Shown one piece after another: positions 1-5,274 of a DNA stretch of 5,274 bases. Both the position numbers and the translations under genes were made by a program. Each line of letters begins with the position of its first letter. Position 1 is the stretch's first letter. The DNA lies in assembly GCA_015661535.1 (NCBI GenBank), contig DQVY01000173.1, forward strand, positions 1-5,274, read 5' to 3'. A model generated the notes under the pieces. That model had not been told where the DNA came from and did not search any database. It was given only the letters and a program-made list of their open reading frames with translations. Origin of the DNA: Sulfurovum sp. (GTDB taxonomy: Bacteria; Campylobacterota; Campylobacteria; Campylobacterales; Sulfurovaceae).

Positions 1-1085
1 ACCATCTCAGTAGGTGAAATGAGTGTAATGGCCAAACCTTTAGACCCTGCTCTACCCGTACGGCCTATGCGGTGTATGTAGTCACCTGTGACATGCGGGA
101 TGTCATAATTTATTACCACAGCTAAGTTAGGTATGTCTAAACCACGTGCCGCAATGTCTGTCGCCACCAAGACACGGATTTTCCCCTCTTTAAAACCTTC
201 TAATCCACGGGTACGTTCTCCTGAACTTTTACCTCCATGTATGACAGCTGTTTTCAGTCCTGAAAGGTTCAATTCTTTTGTTACTTCATCTGCCACCTCT
301 TTTTTACGTACAAAAACCAACACATGTTTGTAGTTACGAGAACCTATAAGGTAAGAGAGCAGTTCTGTTTTTTTCTCTTTTTCTACAGGATACACCACTT
401 GACTGACTGAACTTGCCGAAGTTCCCATAGAGTCTACTTCTATGAGTTTAGGCTTGCTAAGAATCTGCTCAGCCAAACGTTTTACAGAGCCAGAAAGTGT
501 TGCCGATATGAGTACATTTTGGCGACGTTGAGGCAGGTGTTGAAGTATTTTACTCACTTCATGTACAAAACCCATGTCTAAAATAGTATCTGCCTCATCG
601 AGTACCAGATAATCTACAGATTCAAGATTGACATTTTTTTGATTGATATGCTCCAAAAGCCGCCCGGAAGTGGAGACAATAATATCAACCCCCTGCTTTA
701 ACCTGTTGGCTTGTGACGTAAGGTTTGCCCCACCATACAACACCATACTTTTCAATGGCAAATACTTCCCATAGGCTTCCACAGATGCTTCTACCTGTTT
801 CGCCAACTCTCTCGTAGGCACCAAAATCACCGCTTTGGGGTAATGCTGCCCTTCTACAAAGGTTTTAGAGAGTTCTTGCAATATGGGTAAGGTAAACCCA
901 GCCGTCTTCCCCGTACCCGTCTGCGCCCCTGCCATAATGTCACGACGTGTGAACATTACAGGGATAAGTGCCTTTTGAATGGGTGTAGCAGACTCATACC
1001 CTTTGTCTTTTAATGCTTTGAGGATATTTTCATCTAGTCCCAGTGTGGCTAATGAAGTGGTACTGTTTTCTTGTTGTGTTGACAC
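1..1085 (-). CDS. rhlE: RhlE-type DEAD-box ATP-dependent RNA helicase, 3' end cut by window edge
   Basis: Cytoplasmic ATP-driven RNA-unwinding enzyme; the RhlE group acts in ribosome maturation and RNA turnover. I translated 361 codons of open frame from a GTG at 1083-1085 to the window edge. Motifs in order: Q motif (TPIQ 34-37), Walker A AQTGTGKT (54-61), PTRELA, TSGR (139-142), DEAD (163-166), SAT (194-196), ATDIAARGLD, and HRIGRTGRAG (338-347). Both RecA-like domains are therefore present. What is missing is the C-terminal tail, perhaps 40-100 residues given a usual length of 400-450. An in-frame TAA lies 14 codons above the GTG with no ATG or TTG between, and AAGG sits 8 nt before the GTG, so I take GTG as the start. 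Oddities: Leu12 where RhlE has the Q-motif Phe, Ser140 in place of the Pro of TPGR, and Ser288 in place of the Gln of QxxR. The family call is secure; the RhlE subgroup rests on remembered similarity to E. coli RhlE across both domains. Confidence 0.93.
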   Translation of the reverse strand, partial: MSTQQENSTTSLATLGLDENILKALKDKGYESATPIQKALIPVMFTRRDIMAGAQTGTGKTAGFTLPILQELSKTFVEGQHYPKAVILVPTRELAKQVEASVEAYGKYLPLKSMVLYGGANLTSQANRLKQGVDIIVSTSGRLLEHINQKNVNLESVDYLVLDEADTILDMGFVHEVSKILQHLPQRRQNVLISATLSGSVKRLAEQILSKPKLIEVDSMGTSASSVSQVVYPVEKEKKTELLSYLIGSRNYKHVLVFVRKKEVADEVTKELNLSGLKTAVIHGGKSSGERTRGLEGFKEGKIRVLVATDIAARGLDIPNLAVVINYDIPHVTGDYIHRIGRTGRAGSKGLAITLISPTEM

Positions 1086-1093
1086 GGTTGTTG

Positions 1094-1097
1094 CCTT
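1094..1097 (-). promoter_or_regulatory. Shine-Dalgarno AAGG deciding the GTG start of the helicase
   Basis: AAGG on the minus strand lies 8 nt before the GTG at 1083-1085. The frame has no ATG between the upstream in-frame TAA and this GTG, and the Q motif begins about a dozen residues later, so this site supports the non-ATG start. Confidence 0.6.
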
Positions 1098-1113
1098 GGT
1101 GAACGTTTTATGT

Positions 1114-1129
1114 ATTGTAGCGAATTATG
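1114..1129 (-). promoter_or_regulatory. Possible -10 region of the helicase gene
   Basis: Two -10-like hexamers lie close together on the minus strand: CATAAT (1124-1129) and TACAAT (1114-1119), each one mismatch from TATAAT. They are 29-44 bp upstream of the GTG start. No convincing -35 is present, which is usual for Campylobacterota promoters. I cannot tell which hexamer, if either, is used, or whether the helicase is instead read through from the upstream gene. Confidence 0.35.
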
Positions 1130-1154
1130 GTTACATATCTAAAGGGTTTGACTC

Positions 1155-1181
1155 ATTCCATCCGGGGAATCAGGATGGAGT
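1155..1181. repeat. Intergenic inverted repeat (hairpin) between the CNNM-like gene and the helicase
   Basis: Perfect 7-bp arms TCCATCC (1157-1163) and GGATGGA (1173-1179) flank a 9-nt loop, and a G-T wobble plus an A-T pair extend the stem to 1155-1181. It begins 10 nt past the stop of the CNNM-like gene, where a terminator would sit. However, the T-rich tract (TTTT at 1181-1184) is on the plus-strand side and the minus strand has none after the stem, so it is a poor terminator for the genes here. A second, mutually exclusive 5-bp hairpin (1155-1159 with 1166-1170) shares bases with it. It may be a regulatory hairpin, a degenerate terminator or a dispersed repeat; the structure is seen, the role is unknown. 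Confidence 0.45.
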
Positions 1182-1189
1182 TTTATACT

Positions 1190-2242
1190 TTAGTCTAAGA
1201 TCAACTCTGTATTGTCAAGTCTACGTTTAAGACGCATTTTTCGTTTTGCTACTTCTCTCATGTCCGCATCGGAATCACTTTCATCCACGATCTCTACACC
1301 AAGTATGGTCTCAACACAATCTTCCAGTGTCACAATTCCCTCGGTCTGATCATAAGAGTCCTGTACTAAAAACATATGCTCTTTTTTCTTGATAAAAAGA
1401 TCCAGTGCCAGGGAAACAGGGATGTTTTCATTGATCTTATAAATATCTTTTTGAATACTTGCAAGCGTAACTGTATCATCTTTTAGTGCCTGCTGAAAGA
1501 TCTTTTTTGTCATTACGATCCCCGTGATCTTTTCAATCGTACCATCAAATACAGGTACCCTTGAAAATTTAAAGATCGCAGGTTCATTGTCTACGATATC
1601 TTTGATCGTCCTGCTCCCATCTAGACTAAATACCACTGTTCTAGGGGTAAGTATCTCTTCTATTTTTATTTTATCTAGCAACAAAATATTTTCTATGACA
1701 TCAGACTCTTTTTCATCGAGTACCCCTTCATCTTCACTCATGAGCGTAGACTCAATGAGCTCTTCTCGTGTGAGGCTCATACCTTCATCGTCTTTTTTAA
1801 TGCGCTTGGTCACAAAAAGTGTCAGTAAAATAATAGGATAGGTGATCCAAATAAAAAATTGAATAAAATAGGCCGCCATCGGTGCCAAGGCTTTCCAGTT
1901 AGATGCCCCTATGGTCTTGGGAATGATCTCAGACAAAAACAATATAGCGAAAGTCAAGATAATAGAAACATAAAACACAGCCCCTGTACCATACACACTT
2001 TCGGCTTGTGCACCTACTGCAGCTGCACCTAAAGTATTTGCTATGGTATTGAGTATAAGTATAGAGGCGATAGATTTATGTATATTGACTTTATGAGATT
2101 TAAGCAGTGTTCCTACTTTGGGTTTCTCTTTTTCAAGTACAGAAATATAAGGCATAGTGACAGAGAGTAAAACAGATTCTAGAACAGAACAGATAAAAGA
2201 GACAATCACTGCCGCAAAAAAGTATAAAAGTAACAAGTCCAT
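1190..2242 (-). CDS. DUF21/CNNM-CBS membrane protein (CorB/HlyC-family, possible Mg2+ transporter), short form
   Basis: A 350-residue inner-membrane protein of the CNNM/CorB family, whose members are linked to Mg2+ transport or efflux. The N-terminal DUF21 domain (about 1-145) has hydrophobic segments near 4-29, 57-78, 87-108 and 118-145. Family features visible in it are Glu22 in the first helix, Asn65 and Asn69 in the second, and SEIIPK (104-109) after the third. A linker with an acidic stretch follows, then a TPR segment (199-201) opening a CBS pair (about 195-315) that ends in the typical GIVTLEDCVETILG (302-315). After residue 320 comes a short charged tail. The CorC_HlyC domain that many members carry is absent, and the normal stop shows this is the short architecture rather than a broken gene. 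It starts 16 bp after mgtE and is very probably co-transcribed with it. Such proteins are often misnamed hemolysins; I see no toxin feature. The ion and its direction are inferred from family and neighbour. Confidence 0.88.
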   Translation of the reverse strand: MDLLLLYFFAAVIVSFICSVLESVLLSVTMPYISVLEKEKPKVGTLLKSHKVNIHKSIASILILNTIANTLGAAAVGAQAESVYGTGAVFYVSIILTFAILFLSEIIPKTIGASNWKALAPMAAYFIQFFIWITYPIILLTLFVTKRIKKDDEGMSLTREELIESTLMSEDEGVLDEKESDVIENILLLDKIKIEEILTPRTVVFSLDGSRTIKDIVDNEPAIFKFSRVPVFDGTIEKITGIVMTKKIFQQALKDDTVTLASIQKDIYKINENIPVSLALDLFIKKKEHMFLVQDSYDQTEGIVTLEDCVETILGVEIVDESDSDADMREVAKRKMRLKRRLDNTELILD

Positions 2243-2256
2243 ATGACTAAAAATAT

Positions 2257-2260
2257 CCTT
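2257..2260 (-). promoter_or_regulatory. Shine-Dalgarno of the CNNM-like gene overlapping the mgtE stop codon
   Basis: AAGG on the minus strand shares bases with the mgtE TAA (2259-2261) and lies 14 nt before the ATG at 2240-2242, a rather long spacing. The overlap suggests that ribosomes finishing mgtE feed the next gene. The ATG is kept because the hydrophobic DUF21 helix begins immediately after it and no better start lies upstream. Confidence 0.5.
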
Positions 2261-3587
2261 ATAATAAAATGAGGGTTGCTAACCCTAAAAAACTAAGAAA
2301 ACCGACTACATCGGTGACTGTCGTTAAAATAACTGTACTGCCAATAGCCGGATCAATATCAAGTTTCTTAAGTAGTAATGGTACCATAGAGCCAAAAAAA
2401 CCTGCTGAGAGTAAGTTAATCACCATTGATAGTGCTATCACTATACCCAACATCCCTTTATCGAACCAAAGAGAAGCTATAATACCCATGATTATAGCAA
2501 AAAAGAGCCCATTTACTAAGGAGAGCAATACTTCCTTCTTTATGGTACGAAATGCATCATGTTGTGCAATGTCACCTAATGCCAACTGACGAACAACAAC
2601 GGTAAGTGACTGTGTCCCGGCATTGCCACCCATTGAAGCCACAATAGGCATCAAAATTGCCAAAGCAACAATACTTTGCAAGGTCTCTTCAAAAAGCCCA
2701 ATAACCAGTGAAGCAGCTATCGCTGTAATGAGATTTACAGAGAGCCAGATAGCCCGTGCTTTACCCGCTTTGAAGATATCTTCATCTTCTTCCGCATCAT
2801 CATTCACCCCTGCAAGGTTATACATCTGATCCGTGGCTTGTTCATTGATGATATCATAAATATCGTCAGAGGTAATACGTCCTAAAAGTACGCCATTATC
2901 GTCAACCACAGGCATAGAATTTAGATCATACTCTTGAAATTTCTGTACCACTTCTGCAATATCATCATGATCTTTTGCTGTGACTATTTTAAATTTTTCA
3001 GCAGATCTTTCTATATTTTCTTTTAATGTCTTATTGAAATCAAATATAAGTAAATTATCAAGTCCCACACCATAACGAAGTTTTTTCTCTTTGTCTGTCA
3101 CAAAAAGATAATTGATATTTTCCAATGCACCATTACGACGTAAAGTAGCAAAATCATTAATGACATCATGGACATTTTGCTCAAGACCTGCAGTATAAAG
3201 CTCCACTTGCATATAGGCGCCAGCTTCATCTTCTTCATATTGCTTAAGCTGCAAGATATCTGCCTGGTCTTCTTTATCAAGTTCATCAAAAACCTCTTTT
3301 GCCCGCTCTTCATCACGCTCTTCAAGTTCTTGAATAAAGTCAGTTTGGTCATCAGATTCAAGTTCAGTAAGTGATTCTGCAATTTCCTGAGGGGTAAAAG
3401 ATTCCAATACATCTTCAAAATATCTGTCTGGCAGTTCCAAGGCTACATCTGCAATGAGTTCTTTGGGAATAGCCTGTACCGCATTGGCAAAACTTTTGTC
3501 ATCTAGATCTTTTAAAAGGTTTGCGATTTCAGAGGGATGCATTTCATCGAGAGGATGATCATTTAAATATTTGCTAAGTTTATCCAT
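2259..3587 (-). CDS. mgtE: Magnesium transporter MgtE
   Basis: Inner-membrane homodimeric Mg2+ channel whose cytosolic part senses Mg2+ and closes the pore when it is plentiful. Its 442 residues are close to the usual size (about 450). The N domain (about 15-120) opens with HPSEIANLL (17-25) and ends in EDEAGAYM (119-126), the family's ED-AG-LM motif. A CBS pair follows: CBS1 about 125-190, CBS2 about 195-250 with MPVVDDNGVLLGRIT (225-239). An acidic connecting helix (about 250-275) leads to the membrane domain with five segments near 280-299, 303-319, 352-375, 380-405 and 415-441. Signature MPIVASMGGNAGTQS (313-327) is intact. Asp426 in TTVTDVVGF matches the conserved pore aspartate (Asp432 in Thermus thermophilus numbering, from memory). 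The N-terminal half is very rich in Asp and Glu, as expected for Mg2+ sensing. AAGGGG lies 6 nt before the ATG. First gene of an operon with the CNNM-like gene. Confidence 0.97.
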   Translation of the reverse strand: MDKLSKYLNDHPLDEMHPSEIANLLKDLDDKSFANAVQAIPKELIADVALELPDRYFEDVLESFTPQEIAESLTELESDDQTDFIQELEERDEERAKEVFDELDKEDQADILQLKQYEEDEAGAYMQVELYTAGLEQNVHDVINDFATLRRNGALENINYLFVTDKEKKLRYGVGLDNLLIFDFNKTLKENIERSAEKFKIVTAKDHDDIAEVVQKFQEYDLNSMPVVDDNGVLLGRITSDDIYDIINEQATDQMYNLAGVNDDAEEDEDIFKAGKARAIWLSVNLITAIAASLVIGLFEETLQSIVALAILMPIVASMGGNAGTQSLTVVVRQLALGDIAQHDAFRTIKKEVLLSLVNGLFFAIIMGIIASLWFDKGMLGIVIALSMVINLLSAGFFGSMVPLLLKKLDIDPAIGSTVILTTVTDVVGFLSFLGLATLILL

Positions 3588-3593
3588 ATCATA

Positions 3594-3599
3594 CCCCTT
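3594..3599 (-). promoter_or_regulatory. Shine-Dalgarno of mgtE
   Basis: AAGGGG on the minus strand, 6 nt before the ATG at 3585-3587. It is a strong site and fixes this ATG as the mgtE start. Confidence 0.75.
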
Positions 3600-3625
3600 A
3601 AAGTGGCTTCATTATTATCTGTGGA

Positions 3626-3631
3626 ATTATA
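3626..3631 (-). promoter_or_regulatory. -10 box of the mgtE promoter
   Basis: A perfect TATAAT lies on the minus strand 38 bp upstream of the mgtE ATG, preceded by an AT-rich tract with no good -35 at the usual distance, as is common in Campylobacterota. A transcript starting about 7 nt downstream would have a leader of roughly 30 nt, too short for a Mg2+ riboswitch. Regulation is then more likely at the protein level or by a DNA-binding regulator. Confidence 0.6.
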
Positions 3632-3664
3632 CTTGATTAAATGTTAAAAGTGTTGAAGAATAAA

Positions 3665-3721
3665 TGTAGGTTCGATGCAATCGAACAAAAACAATATAGA
3701 GTCGATTCTATCGACCCTACA
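3665..3721. repeat. REPIN-like element: two GTAG-headed hairpins in inverted orientation
   Basis: The 57-bp element is bounded by TGTAGG (3665-3670) and its inverted copy CCTACA (3716-3721). Inside, hairpin 1 has 7-bp arms GTTCGAT/ATCGAAC (3670-3676, 3680-3686) with a GCA loop. Hairpin 2 has 6-bp arms GTCGAT/ATCGAC (3701-3706, 3710-3715) with a TCT loop. A 14-nt A-rich linker (3687-3700) joins them. Each hairpin, read outward-in from its own end, is headed by GTAG, the layout of REP units recognised by RAYT (TnpA-REP) transposases; two inverted units form a REPIN. The element begins 2 bp after the DUF2892 stop codon and lies just upstream of the mgtE promoter. No transposase lies in the window, so mobility is inferred; the structure itself is plain in the sequence. 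On the minus strand it is followed by a T-rich stretch, so it might also dampen read-through. Confidence 0.7.
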
Positions 3722-3723
3722 AA

Positions 3724-3912
3724 TTATTTTGTTTCAATATCACACTCTTTTGTAATAATACAAAGTGGACAAAAATTTACAAGCCCTGCGATAAGTGGTA
3801 TAGCACCAAGATAGAACCATTGGTTTCCTGAGTATACACCATAACCGATAAGTGCAGATCCCAGTACAATTCTAAATGGTCTACAAAATGATCTAATTTT
3901 ATTGACGTTCAT
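3724..3912 (-). CDS. Small DUF2892 (YgaP-like transmembrane domain) membrane protein
   Basis: A 62-residue protein with two hydrophobic segments (about 14-29 and 32-48) separated by a short turn, predicted to sit in the inner membrane as a helical hairpin. The pattern RPFRIVLGSALIGYG (11-25) followed by LGAIPLIAGLVNFCPL (35-50) fits DUF2892, the domain joined to a rhodanese in E. coli YgaP but often free-standing elsewhere. The function of the free-standing form is not established. The C-terminal CPLC (48-51), where I recall CPLY-like sequences in many members, and further cysteines at 10 and 57 could bind a metal or undergo thiol chemistry, but this is speculation. AAGGAG lies 5 nt before the ATG, supporting real translation despite the small size. 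It appears to be its own transcription unit between the pckA terminator and the REPIN-like repeat. Confidence 0.82.
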   Translation of the reverse strand: MNVNKIRSFCRPFRIVLGSALIGYGVYSGNQWFYLGAIPLIAGLVNFCPLCIITKECDIETK

Positions 3913-3917
3913 AGTGT

Positions 3918-3923
3918 CTCCTT
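3918..3923 (-). promoter_or_regulatory. Shine-Dalgarno of the DUF2892 gene
   Basis: AAGGAG on the minus strand, 5 nt before the ATG at 3910-3912. This strong site is the main support for translation of the 62-codon gene. Confidence 0.7.
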
Positions 3924-3942
3924 AATATATAAAAGTGAAGAG

Positions 3943-3948
3943 AGTATA
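3943..3948 (-). promoter_or_regulatory. Possible -10 box of the DUF2892 gene
   Basis: TATACT on the minus strand (one mismatch from TATAAT) lies 20 bp before the Shine-Dalgarno and just after a T7 tract, typical of Campylobacterota promoters lacking a -35. A second AT-rich candidate, TATATT, lies closer to the start (about 3925-3930) but would leave almost no leader. Confidence 0.4.
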
Positions 3949-3960
3949 CAAAAAAAGTGA

Positions 3961-4007
3961 TTAAGAAAAGCTAAGTCTTTCTTATAATACATATAAGGAA
4001 GACTTAG
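3961..4007 (-). terminator. Rho-independent terminator of pckA
   Basis: The 16-nt arms at 3971-3986 and 3992-4007 pair with a single mismatch around a 5-nt loop, starting 5 nt past the pckA stop codon. On the minus strand the stem is followed by the T-rich run CTTTTCTT and then a T7 tract. The stem is AT-rich but long. It should separate pckA from the DUF2892 gene. Confidence 0.85.
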
Positions 4008-4012
4008 GAAGA

Positions 4013-5274
4013 TTAAACTTGTGGTCCTGCCGAAGCATAATCAAACTCGCCGCCATTTTCATCATAGCGATGGAAGTTTTCCTGGAACATACCTGCAAGT
4101 TTTCTAAGCATTGCATCATACTCATCTTTATTTTCCCATGTCTCTCTTGGGTTGAGTACTTTATTGTCTTTTACACCATCAAGTGTCTGAGGTATTTGAA
4201 GGTTGAACAGTGGTAAAGTGTCAAACTCTGCATCATTGATCGAACCATTTAAAATACCATCAATACACGCTCTAGTATCTTTAATACTCATACGTTTACC
4301 TACACCATAAGGTCCACCTGTCCATCCGGTATTCACAAGATAGACATTCACATTATGTTTGTCGATCTTTTCTCCAAGAAGTTTTGCATACACTGTTGGA
4401 TGCAGTGGTAAAAATGCCTCACCAAAACATGCTGAGAATGTTGCTACCGGTTCTGTAATACCTCTTTCCGTACCTGCCACTTTTGCAGTATAACCAGAAA
4501 GAAAATAATACATTGCCTGCTCTTTTGTAAGTTTAGATACTGGAGGTAAAACACCAAAAGCATCTGCAGAAAGGAAAATGATATTATTTGGATGACCTGC
4601 CTGAAGATCTTCTTTATGATTTTTGATATGCTCTATAGGGTAAGAAACACGTGTGTTTTCTGTTTTAGAACCATCTTCATAATCTACCTCACCATGCTCA
4701 TCTGAAACCACATTTTCAAGCAGAGCATCTTTCACAATAGCACCATAAATTTCAGGCTCAGATCTTGGGTCAAGGTTGATCACTTTTGCATAACATCCAC
4801 CCTCAAAGTTAAAGACACCATGGTCATCCCAACCATGCTCGTCATCACCAATAAGTGCTCTGTTGGGATCTGTTGAAAGTGTTGTTTTACCTGTTCCTGA
4901 AAGCCCGAAGAATAGACAGACATCATCCTCTTTTCCTACATTGGCAGAACAGTGCATAGAAAGTTTACCTTCAAGAGGCAACCAGTAGTTCATCATAGAA
5001 AAAATACCTTTTTTCATCTCACCACCGTACCATGTTCCCCCAATAATAGAAACATTTTCTTCTACATTAAACAGAACATACACATCAGAATTCATCCCAA
5101 ATTCTTTGTATTTTTCATTGACTGTTTTACATGCATTATAGACTGTAAAATCTGGTTCAAATCTTTCAAGTTCAGACTCTGTAGGACGGATAAACATATT
5201 TTTAACAAAATGCGCCTGCCATGCAACTTCAGAAATGAAACGTATAGAACGTTTACTCGCTGCAGAAGCACCCG
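4013..5274 (-). CDS. pckA: Phosphoenolpyruvate carboxykinase (ATP), 5' end cut by window edge
   Basis: Cytosolic enzyme (EC 4.1.1.49) converting oxaloacetate and ATP to phosphoenolpyruvate, ADP and CO2, the entry to gluconeogenesis; it can also run as an anaplerotic carboxylation. The frame is open to the right edge, giving 419 visible residues. The ATG at 5195-5197 is internal, because the 25 codons before it (including SKRSIRFISEVAWQAHF) continue conserved family sequence. About 105-120 N-terminal residues are missing compared with the usual 525-540. Counting from the edge, P-loop GLSGTGKT is at 123-130 (bases 4883-4906) and kinase-2 motif LIGDDEHGWDD at 140-150, followed by FNFEGGCYAK, the TENTRVSYPI segment, TERGITEP and GKRMSIKDTR. 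The C-terminus (AGPQV) aligns with that of E. coli PckA (AAGPKL). No key residue appears altered. The gene ends at a TAA followed by a strong terminator. The promoter is outside the window. Confidence 0.98.
   Translation of the reverse strand, partial: GASAASKRSIRFISEVAWQAHFVKNMFIRPTESELERFEPDFTVYNACKTVNEKYKEFGMNSDVYVLFNVEENVSIIGGTWYGGEMKKGIFSMMNYWLPLEGKLSMHCSANVGKEDDVCLFFGLSGTGKTTLSTDPNRALIGDDEHGWDDHGVFNFEGGCYAKVINLDPRSEPEIYGAIVKDALLENVVSDEHGEVDYEDGSKTENTRVSYPIEHIKNHKEDLQAGHPNNIIFLSADAFGVLPPVSKLTKEQAMYYFLSGYTAKVAGTERGITEPVATFSACFGEAFLPLHPTVYAKLLGEKIDKHNVNVYLVNTGWTGGPYGVGKRMSIKDTRACIDGILNGSINDAEFDTLPLFNLQIPQTLDGVKDNKVLNPRETWENKDEYDAMLRKLAGMFQENFHRYDENGGEFDYASAGPQV

Noticed and set aside
979..1230. 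Plus-strand reading frame of 83 codons across the helicase start and the spacer
   Set aside because: It overlaps the helicase N-terminus and the end of the CNNM-like gene antisense, resembles no family, and has no convincing ribosome site; a chance frame.
1524..1841. Plus-strand frame of 105 codons, very rich in serine
   Set aside because: Antisense shadow of the CBS region of the CNNM-like gene; the serine richness reflects the opposite strand's codon use.
1190..2242. Annotation as hemolysin (TlyC/HlyC)
   Set aside because: That name comes from old database labels for DUF21-CBS proteins; the sequence shows a transporter-like membrane domain and CBS pair and no toxin feature.
2269..2829. 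Two plus-strand frames (2269-2589 and 2623-2829) opposite mgtE
   Set aside because: They lie antisense to the highly conserved MgtE membrane domain and have no recognisable protein features.
3098..3418. Minus-strand frame of 106 codons rich in Leu, Met and Lys
   Set aside because: An out-of-frame reading inside mgtE, whose own frame is intact and conserved throughout this stretch.
3665..3721. CRISPR repeat or simple terminator
   Set aside because: There is one copy with no spacer array. The two different hairpins with complementary GTAGG ends and a linker do not fit a plain terminator, although a secondary dampening effect is possible.
3588..3723. Mg2+ riboswitch (M-box) upstream of mgtE
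   Set aside because: The space between the likely transcription start and the ATG is about 30 nt, and the only strong structure upstream is the REPIN-like repeat, which lies before the -10 box.
4013..5197. Taking the ATG at 5195-5197 as the true pckA start, giving a short 394-residue enzyme
   Set aside because: The frame stays open upstream to the window edge and encodes conserved PEP carboxykinase sequence there, so the gene is cut by the window, not truncated.

Overview
The window is AT-rich bacterial DNA in which every gene I can support lies on the minus strand. In minus-strand order they are: the C-terminal four fifths of an ATP-type phosphoenolpyruvate carboxykinase (pckA, running off the right edge), a strong terminator, a 62-residue DUF2892-type membrane protein, a 57-bp REPIN-like paired-hairpin repeat, the magnesium channel gene mgtE, a DUF21/CNNM-CBS membrane protein gene, a small intergenic hairpin region, and an RhlE-type DEAD-box RNA helicase (running off the left edge). 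Base composition, T-rich promoters with a -10 box but no clear -35, and the protein style suggest a Campylobacterota (epsilonproteobacterial) chromosome of the Sulfurovum/Sulfurimonas kind. That placement is inference from style, not from a search.

Layout. 4013-5274 is pckA, with an almost perfect 16-bp stem terminator just past its stop codon. 3724-3912 is the DUF2892 gene with its own Shine-Dalgarno and a plausible -10. 3665-3721 is the repeat, two GTAG-headed hairpins in inverted orientation, filling the gap between the DUF2892 stop and the mgtE promoter. 2259-3587 is mgtE and 1190-2242 is the CNNM-like gene. They are separated by 16 bp, and the Shine-Dalgarno of the second overlaps the stop codon of the first, so they almost certainly form an operon. 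1086-1189 holds a hairpin and a possible promoter. 1-1085 is the helicase, which starts at GTG.

Function. The central pair joins two families tied to Mg2+ movement: MgtE (a gated influx channel) and a CNNM/CorB-like protein (a family linked to Mg2+ transport or efflux). This suggests a two-gene magnesium homeostasis unit. The flanking genes (gluconeogenic PEP carboxykinase, small membrane protein, RNA helicase) look like separate transcription units. This is mostly ordinary core-genome sequence. The points that merit a second look are the REPIN-like element, the MgtE-CNNM pairing, and an RNA helicase whose catalytic motifs are intact but whose Q-motif aromatic, TPGR and QxxR positions deviate.
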